DNA of 45,192 bases. It comes from Amycolatopsis palatopharyngis (GTDB taxonomy: Bacteria; Actinomycetota; Actinomycetes; Mycobacteriales; Pseudonocardiaceae). This document shows, piece by piece, positions 17,270-25,419 of this stretch (positions within the stretch are counted from its first letter, which is position 1; every line of letters begins with the position of its first letter). The notes beneath the pieces are model-generated. The model searched no databases. It saw only the letters and a list, made by a program, of their open reading frames with translations, and was not told where the DNA came from. The stretch covers positions 1-45,192 of the forward strand of contig NZ_PQHZ01000049.1 in the NCBI RefSeq assembly GCF_003385185.1, written 5' to 3'. The position numbers and the translations under genes are program-made.

Positions 17270-17285
17270 TCGAACAGTCGTTCGA
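17270..17285. promoter_or_regulatory. LexA (SOS) box
   Basis: TCGAAC-AGTC-GTTCGA, a perfect match to the actinobacterial LexA consensus TCGAAC-N4-GTTCGA, extended by one further pairing base on each side. It lies 35 bases upstream of the EspG-like start and 65 bases past the topA stop. The only gene it can drive directly is the EspG-like one on the minus strand. Confidence 0.75.
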
Positions 17286-17350
17286 GCAGCACCGATCGTG
17301 CTTTGTTCAGCTGGCCGGGTGGCACACCGCGTCTTGCTCGACCCGCACGG

Positions 17351-20182
17351 TCAGGACTTGGACTTGGCCGGCGTCTTCTTGCGTGCGGGAGCCTTCTTCT
17401 TCGGGGCGGGCCCCTTGGCCCGCTTCTCCGCGAGCAGCTCGGCGGCCCGCTCGTCGTCGAGCTCCTCCACGCTGTCGGACTTGCGCAGTGAGGCGTTGTA
17501 CTCGCCGTCGGTGACGTACGGACCGAACCGGCCGTCCTTGACGATCATCGCCTTGCCCGACACCGGGTCGTTGCCGAGTTCCTTCAGCGGCGGCTTGGCC
17601 GCCGCCTGCCTGCCGCGGCGTTTCGGCTCGGCGTAGATCTTCAGCGCCTCGTCGAGCGTGATGTCGAAGATCTGGTCCTCGGTCGCCAGCGACCGCGAGT
17701 CGGTGCCCTTCTTCAGGTACGGGCCGTACCTGCCGTTCTGCGCGGTGATCTCGTCCCCGGACTCGGGATCCTTACCGACGACCCGCGGCAGGGAGAGCAG
17801 CTTGAGGGCGTCGTCGATGGTGATGTCGGCGATGGACATCGACTTGAACAGCGAACCGGTTCTCGGCTTGACCTTCTTCGCCTTGCTGGACTTCTTGGCC
17901 GGGGCCTCGGCCTCCTCCGAGTCGGCCGCGGGCTCGGGCAGCACCTCGGTGACGTAGGGCCCGAACCGGCCCTCCTTCGCCACGATCTCGTGCCCGGTCT
18001 CCGGGTCCGTGCCCAGTACGCGCCCCTCCTGCGGGGTCGCGAAGAGCTTCTCCGCGATCTCGATCGTGAGCTCGTCCGGCGGCAACTCGTCCGACAGGTT
18101 CGCCCGCTGCGACTTCCCGTCGACCTCCCGCTCCAGGTACGGGCCGTAACGCCCCACCCGCACGACGACCGTATGACCGTCGGCGTCGGTGAACAGCGGG
18201 ATCGAGTTGATCTCCCTGGCGTCGATGTCCTCGACACCGGTGCCGACCAGCTTCTTGAGCCCGCCGAGCCTGCCGACCGATCCGTCGGCGCCGAGATCGC
18301 CACCGAAATAGAACCTGGTCAGCCATTGGGTCCGCTGCTCCTCGCCCGCGGCGATCCGGTCGAGCTCGTCCTCCATGGCTGCGGTGAAGTCGTAGTCGAC
18401 CAGGCGCTCGAAATGCCGCTCCAGCAGCCCGACCACCGAGAAGGCAACCCAGGAAGGCACCAGCGCGGAGCCCTTCTTCCACACGTAGCCGCGGTCCTGG
18501 ATCGTCTTGATGATCGAGGAGTAGGTTGACGGCCTGCCGATCCCGAGCTCCTCCAGCTTGCTGACCAGGCTCGGCTCGCTGTAGCGCGCGGGCGGCGAGG
18601 TGGAGTGGCCGTCCGGGGCCAACTCGGTCGCCGCGACCTCCTGGTCGCGCTGCAGCCTTGGCAGCCTGCTCTGCTTGTCGTCCGCCTCGCCACCAGCCTC
18701 GGTGTCCACCGACTCGACGTAGGCCTTGAGGAACCCGGCGAAGGTGATCGTGCGACCGGACGCGGCGAAGGTGCATTCCTCGCCGCTGGTGGCCGTTCCG
18801 GTGATACGCACGGACATCGTCGTGCCCTTGGCGTCGGCCATCTGGGAGGCGATGGTGCGCTGCCAGATCAGTTCGTACAGGCGGAACTCGTCGGTCTCCA
18901 GCTCACCCGCCACCTGGCCGGGGGTCCGGAAGACCTCACCAGCGGGGCGAATCGCCTCGTGTGCCTCCTGCGCGTTCTTCACCTTGCGGGTGTACTGGCG
19001 CGGCTTGTCCGAGACGTACTCGGAGCCGTACAACTCCGTCGCCTGGTTGCGCGACGCCGTGATCGCCGTCGCCGACAGCGTCGTGGAGTCGGTACGCATA
19101 TAGGTGATGTAACCGTTCTCGTACAGCCGCTGCGCGATGCGCATCGTGCGCTCGGAGGTGAACCGCAGTTTGCGGCCAGCCTCCTGCTGCAGCGTGGACG
19201 TCATGAACGGGGCGTACGGCTTCCGGGTGTACGGCTTCTCCTCGACGCTGCTGACCGTGAAGTCGCGGTCCTGCAGCGCCTGCGCCAGCTGCGTGGCGTC
19301 GGCCTCGCCCAGGATGCGGACGTCCTTGGCGGAGGAGGCCTCCTTCAGCTGACCGTCCGAACCGAAGTCGCGGCCCGTCGCGAGGCGGGTGCCGTCCACG
19401 GCGACCAGCCTGGCCGGGAAGTTCTTCGGCGTCGCGGGGTCGTCCGAGACGGTGGCCGCCCCGGTCTGCATCGTCGCCGCGATGTCCCAGTAGGAGGCCG
19501 AGGTGAACTTCATGCGCTCGCGCTCACGCTGCACCACGATCCGGGTCGCTACCGACTGCACCCGGCCCGCCGAGAGCTTCGGCATGACCTTCTTCCACAG
19601 GACGGGCGAGACCTCGTAACCGTAGAGACGGTCCAGGATGCGCCGGGTCTCCTGGGCGTCGACCAGGTCCCCGTCGAGCTCACGGGTGCTGTCCGCCGCC
19701 GCCTGGATGGCCTGCTCGGTGACCTCGTGGAAGACCATGCGGCGCACCGGCACCTTGGGCTTGAGCGCCTCGAGCAGGTGCCAGGCGATCGCCTCGCCCT
19801 CGCGGTCGGGGTCAGTCGCGAGGTAGAGCTCGTCGACGTCCTTGAGCAGGCTCTTCAGCTCGGTGACCGTGGACTTCTTGTCCGGGGAGACCACATAGAG
19901 CGCCTCGAACCCGTTGTCCACGTCCACCCCGAGCCGGGCCCAGGGCTGCCCCTTGTACTTGGCGGGCACGTCGGCCGCACCTCGGGGAAGATCACGGATG
20001 TGCCCACGGGAGGACTCGACCACGTAGTCGCTGCCCAGGTAGGGGGCGATCTTGCGGGCCTTGGTGGGCGACTCGACGATCACCAGCCGCCGGCGCCGCG
20101 CACCGTTCGACCCGGCGTCGGCCTTGCCTGCCTTCGAGGCGCCGCCCGCCGCAGTCTTCTTCGTCCGTGCCGTTCCAGCCAC
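17351..20182 (-). CDS. topA: DNA topoisomerase I (type IA)
   Basis: Relaxes negatively supercoiled DNA by a covalent 5'-phosphotyrosine intermediate; 943 aa. A Lys/Ala-rich N-terminal tail precedes the TOPRIM domain (RLVIVESPTKARKIAPYL; acidic triad in DPDREGE, residues 124-130). The active-site tyrosine is Tyr361 in ITYMRTDST. LEELGIGRPSTYSSII is a family signature. The C-terminal third has repeated motifs of the GRYGPYL or GRFGPYV type, followed by a very basic tail (KKKAPARKKTPAK). This zinc-finger-free, repeat-plus-lysine-tail design is the usual actinobacterial form. The neighbours (holB on one side, an Rv3647c-like gene beyond) match the mycobacterial order. Confidence 0.98.
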   Translation of the reverse strand: MAGTARTKKTAAGGASKAGKADAGSNGARRRRLVIVESPTKARKIAPYLGSDYVVESSRGHIRDLPRGAADVPAKYKGQPWARLGVDVDNGFEALYVVSPDKKSTVTELKSLLKDVDELYLATDPDREGEAIAWHLLEALKPKVPVRRMVFHEVTEQAIQAAADSTRELDGDLVDAQETRRILDRLYGYEVSPVLWKKVMPKLSAGRVQSVATRIVVQRERERMKFTSASYWDIAATMQTGAATVSDDPATPKNFPARLVAVDGTRLATGRDFGSDGQLKEASSAKDVRILGEADATQLAQALQDRDFTVSSVEEKPYTRKPYAPFMTSTLQQEAGRKLRFTSERTMRIAQRLYENGYITYMRTDSTTLSATAITASRNQATELYGSEYVSDKPRQYTRKVKNAQEAHEAIRPAGEVFRTPGQVAGELETDEFRLYELIWQRTIASQMADAKGTTMSVRITGTATSGEECTFAASGRTITFAGFLKAYVESVDTEAGGEADDKQSRLPRLQRDQEVAATELAPDGHSTSPPARYSEPSLVSKLEELGIGRPSTYSSIIKTIQDRGYVWKKGSALVPSWVAFSVVGLLERHFERLVDYDFTAAMEDELDRIAAGEEQRTQWLTRFYFGGDLGADGSVGRLGGLKKLVGTGVEDIDAREINSIPLFTDADGHTVVVRVGRYGPYLEREVDGKSQRANLSDELPPDELTIEIAEKLFATPQEGRVLGTDPETGHEIVAKEGRFGPYVTEVLPEPAADSEEAEAPAKKSSKAKKVKPRTGSLFKSMSIADITIDDALKLLSLPRVVGKDPESGDEITAQNGRYGPYLKKGTDSRSLATEDQIFDITLDEALKIYAEPKRRGRQAAAKPPLKELGNDPVSGKAMIVKDGRFGPYVTDGEYNASLRKSDSVEELDDERAAELLAEKRAKGPAPKKKAPARKKTPAKSKS

Positions 20183-20475
20183 GCTGTCCCGCTCTCCGCT
20201 CTTTCCGCCACCCGTACCGGCGACCTTTCAACCAGTCAGTGTGCACTCCAAAGCCAGGTCGTGTGCGTCGAGGTGACGCAACACGCCGTCAGCCGTGTGT
20301 GAGACGCATCGGATCTGACACCGGCCGCGTTTCCTTTCCACACCTAGCACGTGATGCAGCCCTCGTGCCCGGCCGGGGTTGCAGAGTAACGGGCCGCATA
20401 CCCTCCGTTTGCAGGTGGCGACCGCACACGGTTACCTATTTACTGACCCGAACTGCCGAGTGAAAGGACCTCACG

Positions 20476-21339
20476 ATGTTCCGACGGCTGCCCGGCGCAC
20501 TCGCCGCCGCACTGCTCGCCACGGTAGCGACCGTGTCGTCGGTCACCCCAACCGCCGCGGCCGCCGAGCGCACACAGCTCGACTTCTCGGGCATCGTCGC
20601 GTTGTCCAATTGCTCGGGCTCGATCGTAGCCACGCCCGGCGCGGACAGCGGGGATCCCGCGCTGGTGTTGTCCAACGGCCACTGCCTCGAGGACGGCTTC
20701 CCCGCCCCCGGCGAGGTGATCGTGAACCAGCCGTCGACCCGCTCGTTCACCGTGCTCTCCCCGGACGGGGAGTCGGAGCTCGGAACGGTGTCGGCGACCA
20801 AGCTCGTCTACGCGACGATGACCGGGACGGACGTCTCCCTCTACCAGCTGGACCGAAGCTACGCGCAGGTCAAGGAGGCCTACGGGGTCAGCGCCCGCAC
20901 CCTGGCCGACGATCGGACGAGCGCCGGGAGCGAGATCGACATCCTGTCCGGATACTGGAAGCGCTCGTACTCGTGCTCCGTCGACGGCTTCGTGCACGAA
21001 CTACGTGAGGCCGACTGGGTCTGGCGTGACTCCATCCGCTATACGGAGGACTGCAAGACCATCGGCGGCACCTCCGGCTCACCGATCATCGACAGGGCTA
21101 CCGGGGATGTCGTCGGAGTGAACAACACGGGCAACACCTCCGGCGAGGAGTGCACCATGAACAACCCGTGTGAGGTGGACGAGAACGGCGAGGTGACGGT
21201 GCGCATGGGCATCAACTACGGCCAGCAGACGCACCACATCGACGAGTGCCTTGTACAGGGCAGCGAGCTCGACCTAGGTCTGCTCGACTGCGAGCTTCCG
21301 AAGCCCGCGGCAGCAGGCGCCCTAGCCGGCAGCGCGTAG
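20476..21339 (+). CDS. Secreted trypsin-like serine protease
   Basis: A 287-residue exported protease of the chymotrypsin fold. The signal peptide MFRRLPGALAAALLATVATV runs to a cleavage after about residue 30. The triad appears as His69 in LSNGHC, Asp119 in GTDVSLYQL and Ser200 in GGTSGSPII. Cysteines at 46/70 and in the later YSCSVDG, EDCKTI, EECTMNNPCEV and LDCELP segments indicate several disulfides, fitting an extracellular enzyme. AAAGGA is well placed before the ATG. It is a single-gene unit on the plus strand, divergent from topA; its last 18 bases overlap the end of the convergent Rv3647c-like gene. Substrate unknown. Confidence 0.9.
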   Translation: MFRRLPGALAAALLATVATVSSVTPTAAAAERTQLDFSGIVALSNCSGSIVATPGADSGDPALVLSNGHCLEDGFPAPGEVIVNQPSTRSFTVLSPDGESELGTVSATKLVYATMTGTDVSLYQLDRSYAQVKEAYGVSARTLADDRTSAGSEIDILSGYWKRSYSCSVDGFVHELREADWVWRDSIRYTEDCKTIGGTSGSPIIDRATGDVVGVNNTGNTSGEECTMNNPCEVDENGEVTVRMGINYGQQTHHIDECLVQGSELDLGLLDCELPKPAAAGALAGSA

Positions 21340-21921
21340 GGGACCGCCTGGCCAGGCCGGTTCCGCGCCCTGCGGGCTCGGGCCGACCAGCTCCCGGAGG
21401 CTGGCCAGCCTCCGGCTGCCCCGCAGCCGGAGAACGGGACAGTCCGAACCGGCGCCGAACCGCCTGCACGGAAGGCCGAGCGCGGACAGTTCACCGACCA
21501 GCGGCTCGTGGGTGCGCGGGGCGTTCGGATCGAGGGCGAACTCGTACCCGCCCTCGACCGGCCGCCCCGCCACCAGCGCCCACAGGCGCAGCGCGGGCCC
21601 GTCCAGGACGAACCCGCCCGGCACGGTTTTCTCTCCATCTCCCGCCTGGTTCCAGGTGTCCGCCAGCGGCAGGAGATCGGTCCGGAATGCCGTGCGCACG
21701 AGCGGCTCGTCCCGCTCCGAGCGCACCACCTGGGCGGCCGCGCCGCGCACGGCGCACTCCCCGACCAGTGCTCGTGCGCGCCAGTCCTCCTCCAGGGGCA
21801 CCGACAACCGTGCCGCCGTACGGGCGAAACGGGCAAGCTTCCCGTGGGCGCACAGCACCCCGGCGAGGTCCAGCAGGGTGGGCCCGCGCGCCTCGGCCGA
21901 GTAGAACGACATCTGGTCCAC
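21322..21921 (-). CDS. Conserved actinobacterial hypothetical (Rv3647c-like)
   Basis: A 199-residue soluble protein of unknown function. MDQMSFYSAEARGPTLLDLA opens it, followed by a first alpha/beta segment (ARFARTAARLSVPLEEDWRA), a middle segment with VRTAFRTDLLPLADTWNQ, and VPGGFVLDGPALRLWALVAG with a repeat-like second half. The spacing of two similar halves recalls the WhiA/LAGLIDADG-like fold, but no catalytic acidic pair is obvious. The position next to topA matches Rv3647c in M. tuberculosis. I chose this frame over an overlapping 237-codon frame because its sequence agrees with what I remember of the family. It overlaps the protease gene by 18 bases tail to tail. Confidence 0.75.
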   Translation of the reverse strand: MDQMSFYSAEARGPTLLDLAGVLCAHGKLARFARTAARLSVPLEEDWRARALVGECAVRGAAAQVVRSERDEPLVRTAFRTDLLPLADTWNQAGDGEKTVPGGFVLDGPALRLWALVAGRPVEGGYEFALDPNAPRTHEPLVGELSALGLPCRRFGAGSDCPVLRLRGSRRLASLRELVGPSPQGAEPAWPGGPLRAAG

Positions 21922-21998
21922 GACAACAAAGGGTAGAACAGGCGTTCGATTCTGACCAGGGTCCGCTCTACGTCAGGTAGCGCACCGGAAACGCTCGG

Positions 21999-22616
21999 TC
22001 AGTATCCGAGCCGCGGCTCGGGACCCTGCTCGGTCAGATCCCGGCAGGCCTGAGCACGGTCGCGCGCGGTGGCGAGTTCGGGCGCCGACTCGAACCCGGC
22101 CAGTAGATTGATCTTGCCGATCTCGTCGAGCGGGCCACCTGCCGCACTGATCGCCTGACGGCTCGCCGCCGGATCCTGTGCGGCGGCGTCCAGCGTCTTC
22201 TTGACCTCCGCCGCCCGATCCCGGATGGCCGTGTAGTCCGCGATGGCCTCCGCGCGAACCTGCTCGCCCACCTGAACCGGGGCGGCGCCGAGTTCACGCA
22301 GTTTGCCCACCGTGCGGTCCAGGCCGCTGATCATCGTGGCCAGCAGTTCGCTGGAAGTACGGGTGGCCCGCTGAGTGGTGCTCGGATCGATCATCGGAAT
22401 GGTCGACATCGATCGCACGAGCTCACCCACCGCGAGGCAGTACCCGTCGGCCCAGCGGGTGGTCGCGTCCTCGCGCTGCACCTCGGCCGAGGTCAGTCCG
22501 GGCCCGTCTGGCCGCTCCAGCGGTTGAGCGTTCTGCGGTTGCCGCTCACCGCAGCCCACCACGGCGACACAGACACCGACAGCTACTGCGGCGAGAAGGG
22601 TCTTACGCGGCCGCAC
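21999..22616 (-). CDS. Putative lipoprotein, helical
   Basis: A 205-residue exported protein with a lipobox. The GTG start at 22614-22616 has AGGAGG seven bases upstream. VRPRKTLLAAVAVGVCVAVV leads into the lipobox VVGC, so the cysteine near residue 25 would be lipid-modified and the protein held on the outer face of the membrane. The mature part is mainly helical (LLATMISGLDRTVGKLRELG, IRDRAAEVKKTLDAAA) with two later cysteines (DGYCLAVGE, QACRDL) that could pair. Function unknown. It follows the hppA gene on the same strand, beyond its terminator. Confidence 0.82.
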   Translation of the reverse strand: MRPRKTLLAAVAVGVCVAVVGCGERQPQNAQPLERPDGPGLTSAEVQREDATTRWADGYCLAVGELVRSMSTIPMIDPSTTQRATRTSSELLATMISGLDRTVGKLRELGAAPVQVGEQVRAEAIADYTAIRDRAAEVKKTLDAAAQDPAASRQAISAAGGPLDEIGKINLLAGFESAPELATARDRAQACRDLTEQGPEPRLGY

Positions 22617-22776
22617 GCCCACACCTCCTGACAACACTCGGCGCAACCGGCACCGGCGACCTACCGAGTACGGCCTGGACGTCTCCTGGGCCCGCCGACC
22701 GGAGGCGGCAGGTGGTCCAGCCGCTTCGACGGTACCGACCGTCAGTGCCTTTGCAAGTCGCCACCAACCGGCGTGC

Positions 22777-22849
22777 GGTGAACGGTGGACTTCGGACATG
22801 CCACGGGCCCGGGACGGAACCGCCCGCCCCGGGCCCGCGACCGTTCACC
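22777..22849 (-). terminator. Second, larger hairpin downstream of hppA
   Basis: Outer arms GGTGAACGGT (22777-22786) and ACCGTTCACC (22840-22849) enclose an inner CGGGCCCGGG/CCCGGGCCCG stem (22804-22813, 22828-22837). It shares two bases with the neighbouring hairpin at 22848-22878, so the two complete stems cannot both form. Confidence 0.55.
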
Positions 22850-22878
22850 GTGCGCCACTACCAATTCGTGGCGCACGG
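22848..22878 (-). terminator. hppA terminator hairpin
   Basis: Perfect 11-bp arms CCGTGCGCCAC and GTGGCGCACGG with a 9-base loop, 8 bases past the hppA stop codon. A strong GC stem without a T-tract. Confidence 0.8.
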
Positions 22879-22886
22879 CAGGCGAT

Positions 22887-25169
22887 CTACGCCTTGTTGA
22901 CCGCTTCGGCGGGCGTGTCCGCGATGGCGGTGCCGCGCCGCTTGGAGATGACGATCGCCGCGACGATGATGGCCACCGACACCAGCGCGATGGTGAGCCG
23001 CACGGCCAGCGATGCGTCCGGGCCGACGGTGAACTGCACGACCGCGGGAGCGATCAGCAGCGACACCAGGTTCATCACCTTGATCAACGGGTTGATCGCG
23101 GGGCCGGCGGTGTCCTTGAACGGGTCACCGACGGTGTCACCGATCACCGTGGCCGAGTGGGCGTCGGAGCCCTTACCGCCGTGGTGGCCGTCCTCGACCA
23201 GCTTCTTCGCGTTGTCCCATGCGCCACCGGAGTTGGCGAGGAACACCGCCATCAGGGTGCCGGTCGCGATCGCACCTGCGAGGTAGCCAGCGAGCGCACC
23301 GGTACCGAGACCGAAGCCGACGGCGATCGGTGCGAACACCGCGAGCAGACCCGGCGTGGCCAGCTCCCGCAGCGAGTCACGGGTGACGATGTCCACGACC
23401 CTGCCGTACTCGGGGCGGGTGGTGCCCTCCATGATTCCCGGAATGTCGCGGAACTGGCGACGCACCTCGTACACGACAGCGCCTGCCGCACGGGAGACCG
23501 CGTTGACCGCGAGGCCGGAGAACATGAAGACCACGGCCGCGCCGACCAGCACACCAACCAGTGTGTTGGGGCTGATGATGGCGTTCAGGAACGAGTCAGG
23601 CGCATCTCCGAGGGAGGAACCGACCGAGGCCAGTGCGTCCTTGATGGCGTCCGAGTAGGAGCCGAACAACGCGGTCGCCGCGAGCACGGCGGTGGAGATC
23701 GCGATGCCCTTGGTGATGGCCTTGGTCGTGTTGCCCACCGCGTCCAGCTCGGTGAGGGTCTGTACACCCTCACCCTCCTTCAGGTCACCGGACATCTCGG
23801 CGATGCCCTGTGCGTTGTCCGCGACCGGACCGAAGGTGTCCATGGCCACGATCACGCCGACCGTGGTCAGCAGACCGGTACCGGCGAGCGCCACCGCGAA
23901 CAGGGCGACACCGCCGCCCAGCAGGTAGGCGCCGAACACCGCACTGCCGATCACCAGTGCCGTGTACACCGCGGACTCGAACCCGACCGAGATACCGGAG
24001 AGGATGACCGTCGCGGCACCGGTCTCCGAGGTCTTGCCGACATCCTTCACCGGCTTGTGCTCGGTACCGGTGTAGTAGCCGGTCAGCTTGAGGATCACGG
24101 CTGCCAGTGCGATACCGATGATCACCGAAACGGTCGCGACGACGGCCGGATTGCCGTCGTTGCCGTCGAAGGAGTCCGGCAGGAAGACGAACGCCGCGAT
24201 GGCGGACAGCACGGCCGAGATGACCGCGGAGATGTAGAACGACCGGTTGATGGTGGTCAGGCCACTCTCTCCGGGACGCGCCTTGGTGATGTACACACCG
24301 ATCACCGCGGTGATCACCCCGATGGCCGGAATGATCAGCGGGAAGACGAGACCGTGACCGGTGGCGCCGAACGCCGCGCTGCCCAGGATCAGGGCCGCGA
24401 CCAGGGTCACCGCGTAGGACTCGAACAGGTCCGCCGCCATACCGGCACAGTCACCGACGTTGTCGCCCACGTTGTCGGCGATGGTCGCCGCGTTACGCGG
24501 GTCGTCCTCGGGGATGTTCTGCTCGACCTTGCCGACGAGGTCGGCGCCGACGTCCGCGGCCTTGGTGAAGATTCCGCCACCGACACGCATGAACATCGCG
24601 ATCAGTGCGGCACCGAAGCCGAAGCCCTCGAGCACCTTGGGCGCCTGGCCCGCGTAGACCAGCACCACGACCGCGGCACCGAACAGGCCGAGCCCGACGG
24701 TGAACATGCCGACCGCCCCGCCGGTGCGGAACGCGATACGCATGGCCTTCTCGCGGCCACCCGAGTCCTCCCGCGCCGCCGCGGCGACCCGCAGGTTCGC
24801 CCTGGTTGCCAGCCACATGCCCACGTAGCCGATCGCGAACGAGAACACCGCGCCGACGAGGAAGAACAGCGAGCGGCCGATTTTCTCGTTCCAGTCCTCC
24901 GCTGGAAGGGCGAACAGCAGGACGAACACGACCGCACCGAAGATGAGCAGTGTTTTCCGCTGTCGGTTGAGATAGGCGGTAGCGCCCTCCTGCACGGCCT
25001 TGGCGATCTCCTGCATCTTCGGAGTGCCCTGGCCCGCGGCCAGGACCTCCTTGAGCAGTACGTAGCCGATGACCAGTGCGGCAAGGGCGACCACGGCGAT
25101 CACGGCCACGATGCCGTAATCACCTCCGGAGAGCTCGGCTGAGCCCGCCGCGAGGAAGTGCCGGGACAT
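22887..25169 (-). CDS. hppA: Membrane proton-translocating pyrophosphatase, K+-independent type
   Basis: Couples pyrophosphate hydrolysis to proton pumping across the cytoplasmic membrane; 760 aa with about 16 helices. Catalytic acidic motifs are clear: TKAADVGADLVGKVE, NPDD-like IPEDDPRNAATIADNVGDNV, and the C-terminal SGGAWDNAKKLVEDG and GDTVGDPFKDTAGPAINPLI. The diagnostic position in AVGNTTKAITKG is lysine followed three residues later by threonine, which marks the K+-independent subfamily. ATG 25167-25169 follows an AGGAGG site. It is divergent from the SftH-like helicase. With ppa in the same window, the cell can dispose of pyrophosphate either wastefully or with energy recovery. Confidence 0.98.
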   Translation of the reverse strand: MSRHFLAAGSAELSGGDYGIVAVIAVVALAALVIGYVLLKEVLAAGQGTPKMQEIAKAVQEGATAYLNRQRKTLLIFGAVVFVLLFALPAEDWNEKIGRSLFFLVGAVFSFAIGYVGMWLATRANLRVAAAAREDSGGREKAMRIAFRTGGAVGMFTVGLGLFGAAVVVLVYAGQAPKVLEGFGFGAALIAMFMRVGGGIFTKAADVGADLVGKVEQNIPEDDPRNAATIADNVGDNVGDCAGMAADLFESYAVTLVAALILGSAAFGATGHGLVFPLIIPAIGVITAVIGVYITKARPGESGLTTINRSFYISAVISAVLSAIAAFVFLPDSFDGNDGNPAVVATVSVIIGIALAAVILKLTGYYTGTEHKPVKDVGKTSETGAATVILSGISVGFESAVYTALVIGSAVFGAYLLGGGVALFAVALAGTGLLTTVGVIVAMDTFGPVADNAQGIAEMSGDLKEGEGVQTLTELDAVGNTTKAITKGIAISTAVLAATALFGSYSDAIKDALASVGSSLGDAPDSFLNAIISPNTLVGVLVGAAVVFMFSGLAVNAVSRAAGAVVYEVRRQFRDIPGIMEGTTRPEYGRVVDIVTRDSLRELATPGLLAVFAPIAVGFGLGTGALAGYLAGAIATGTLMAVFLANSGGAWDNAKKLVEDGHHGGKGSDAHSATVIGDTVGDPFKDTAGPAINPLIKVMNLVSLLIAPAVVQFTVGPDASLAVRLTIALVSVAIIVAAIVISKRRGTAIADTPAEAVNKA

Positions 25170-25389
25170 TCGTCCTCCTGGAAACGTCGCCTGTCGTCAG
25201 CGACGGGGCGGCCGTAGGAACGACTGCGCCGACGCTGGCATGGGATCTACACCACAGAAGGTGTGGTTGGCCGGAGTGTATTGGTACAGGTATCCGCCCC
25301 GGCAAGGCGTCCCCGATCAAGCACGGAACGTAACGGCGTGAATTCGCTCACGCCCACTGGCGTAACCCGCCACAAACGCGGAGGAAGAG

Positions 25390-25403
25390 CATGCGAACGC
25401 ATG
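25390..25403. promoter_or_regulatory. Palindrome just upstream of the helicase start
   Basis: CATGCG-AA-CGCATG, 16 bases before the helicase start codon. A candidate regulator site by symmetry and position only; it does not match the LexA consensus. Confidence 0.3.
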
Positions 25404-25419
25404 TGCGAAGCTGGAGTTC

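Noticed and set aside
21216..21929. Longer 237-codon minus-strand frame over the Rv3647c-like gene
   Set aside because: Its composition (Cys/Arg/Trp-rich) is typical of a shadow frame, while the 199-residue frame gives a plausible folded protein.
22785..25142. 785-codon plus-strand open frame opposite hppA
   Set aside because: It is the complement of an unambiguous H+-pyrophosphatase; the product is Arg/Asp/Gly-rich with no domain.
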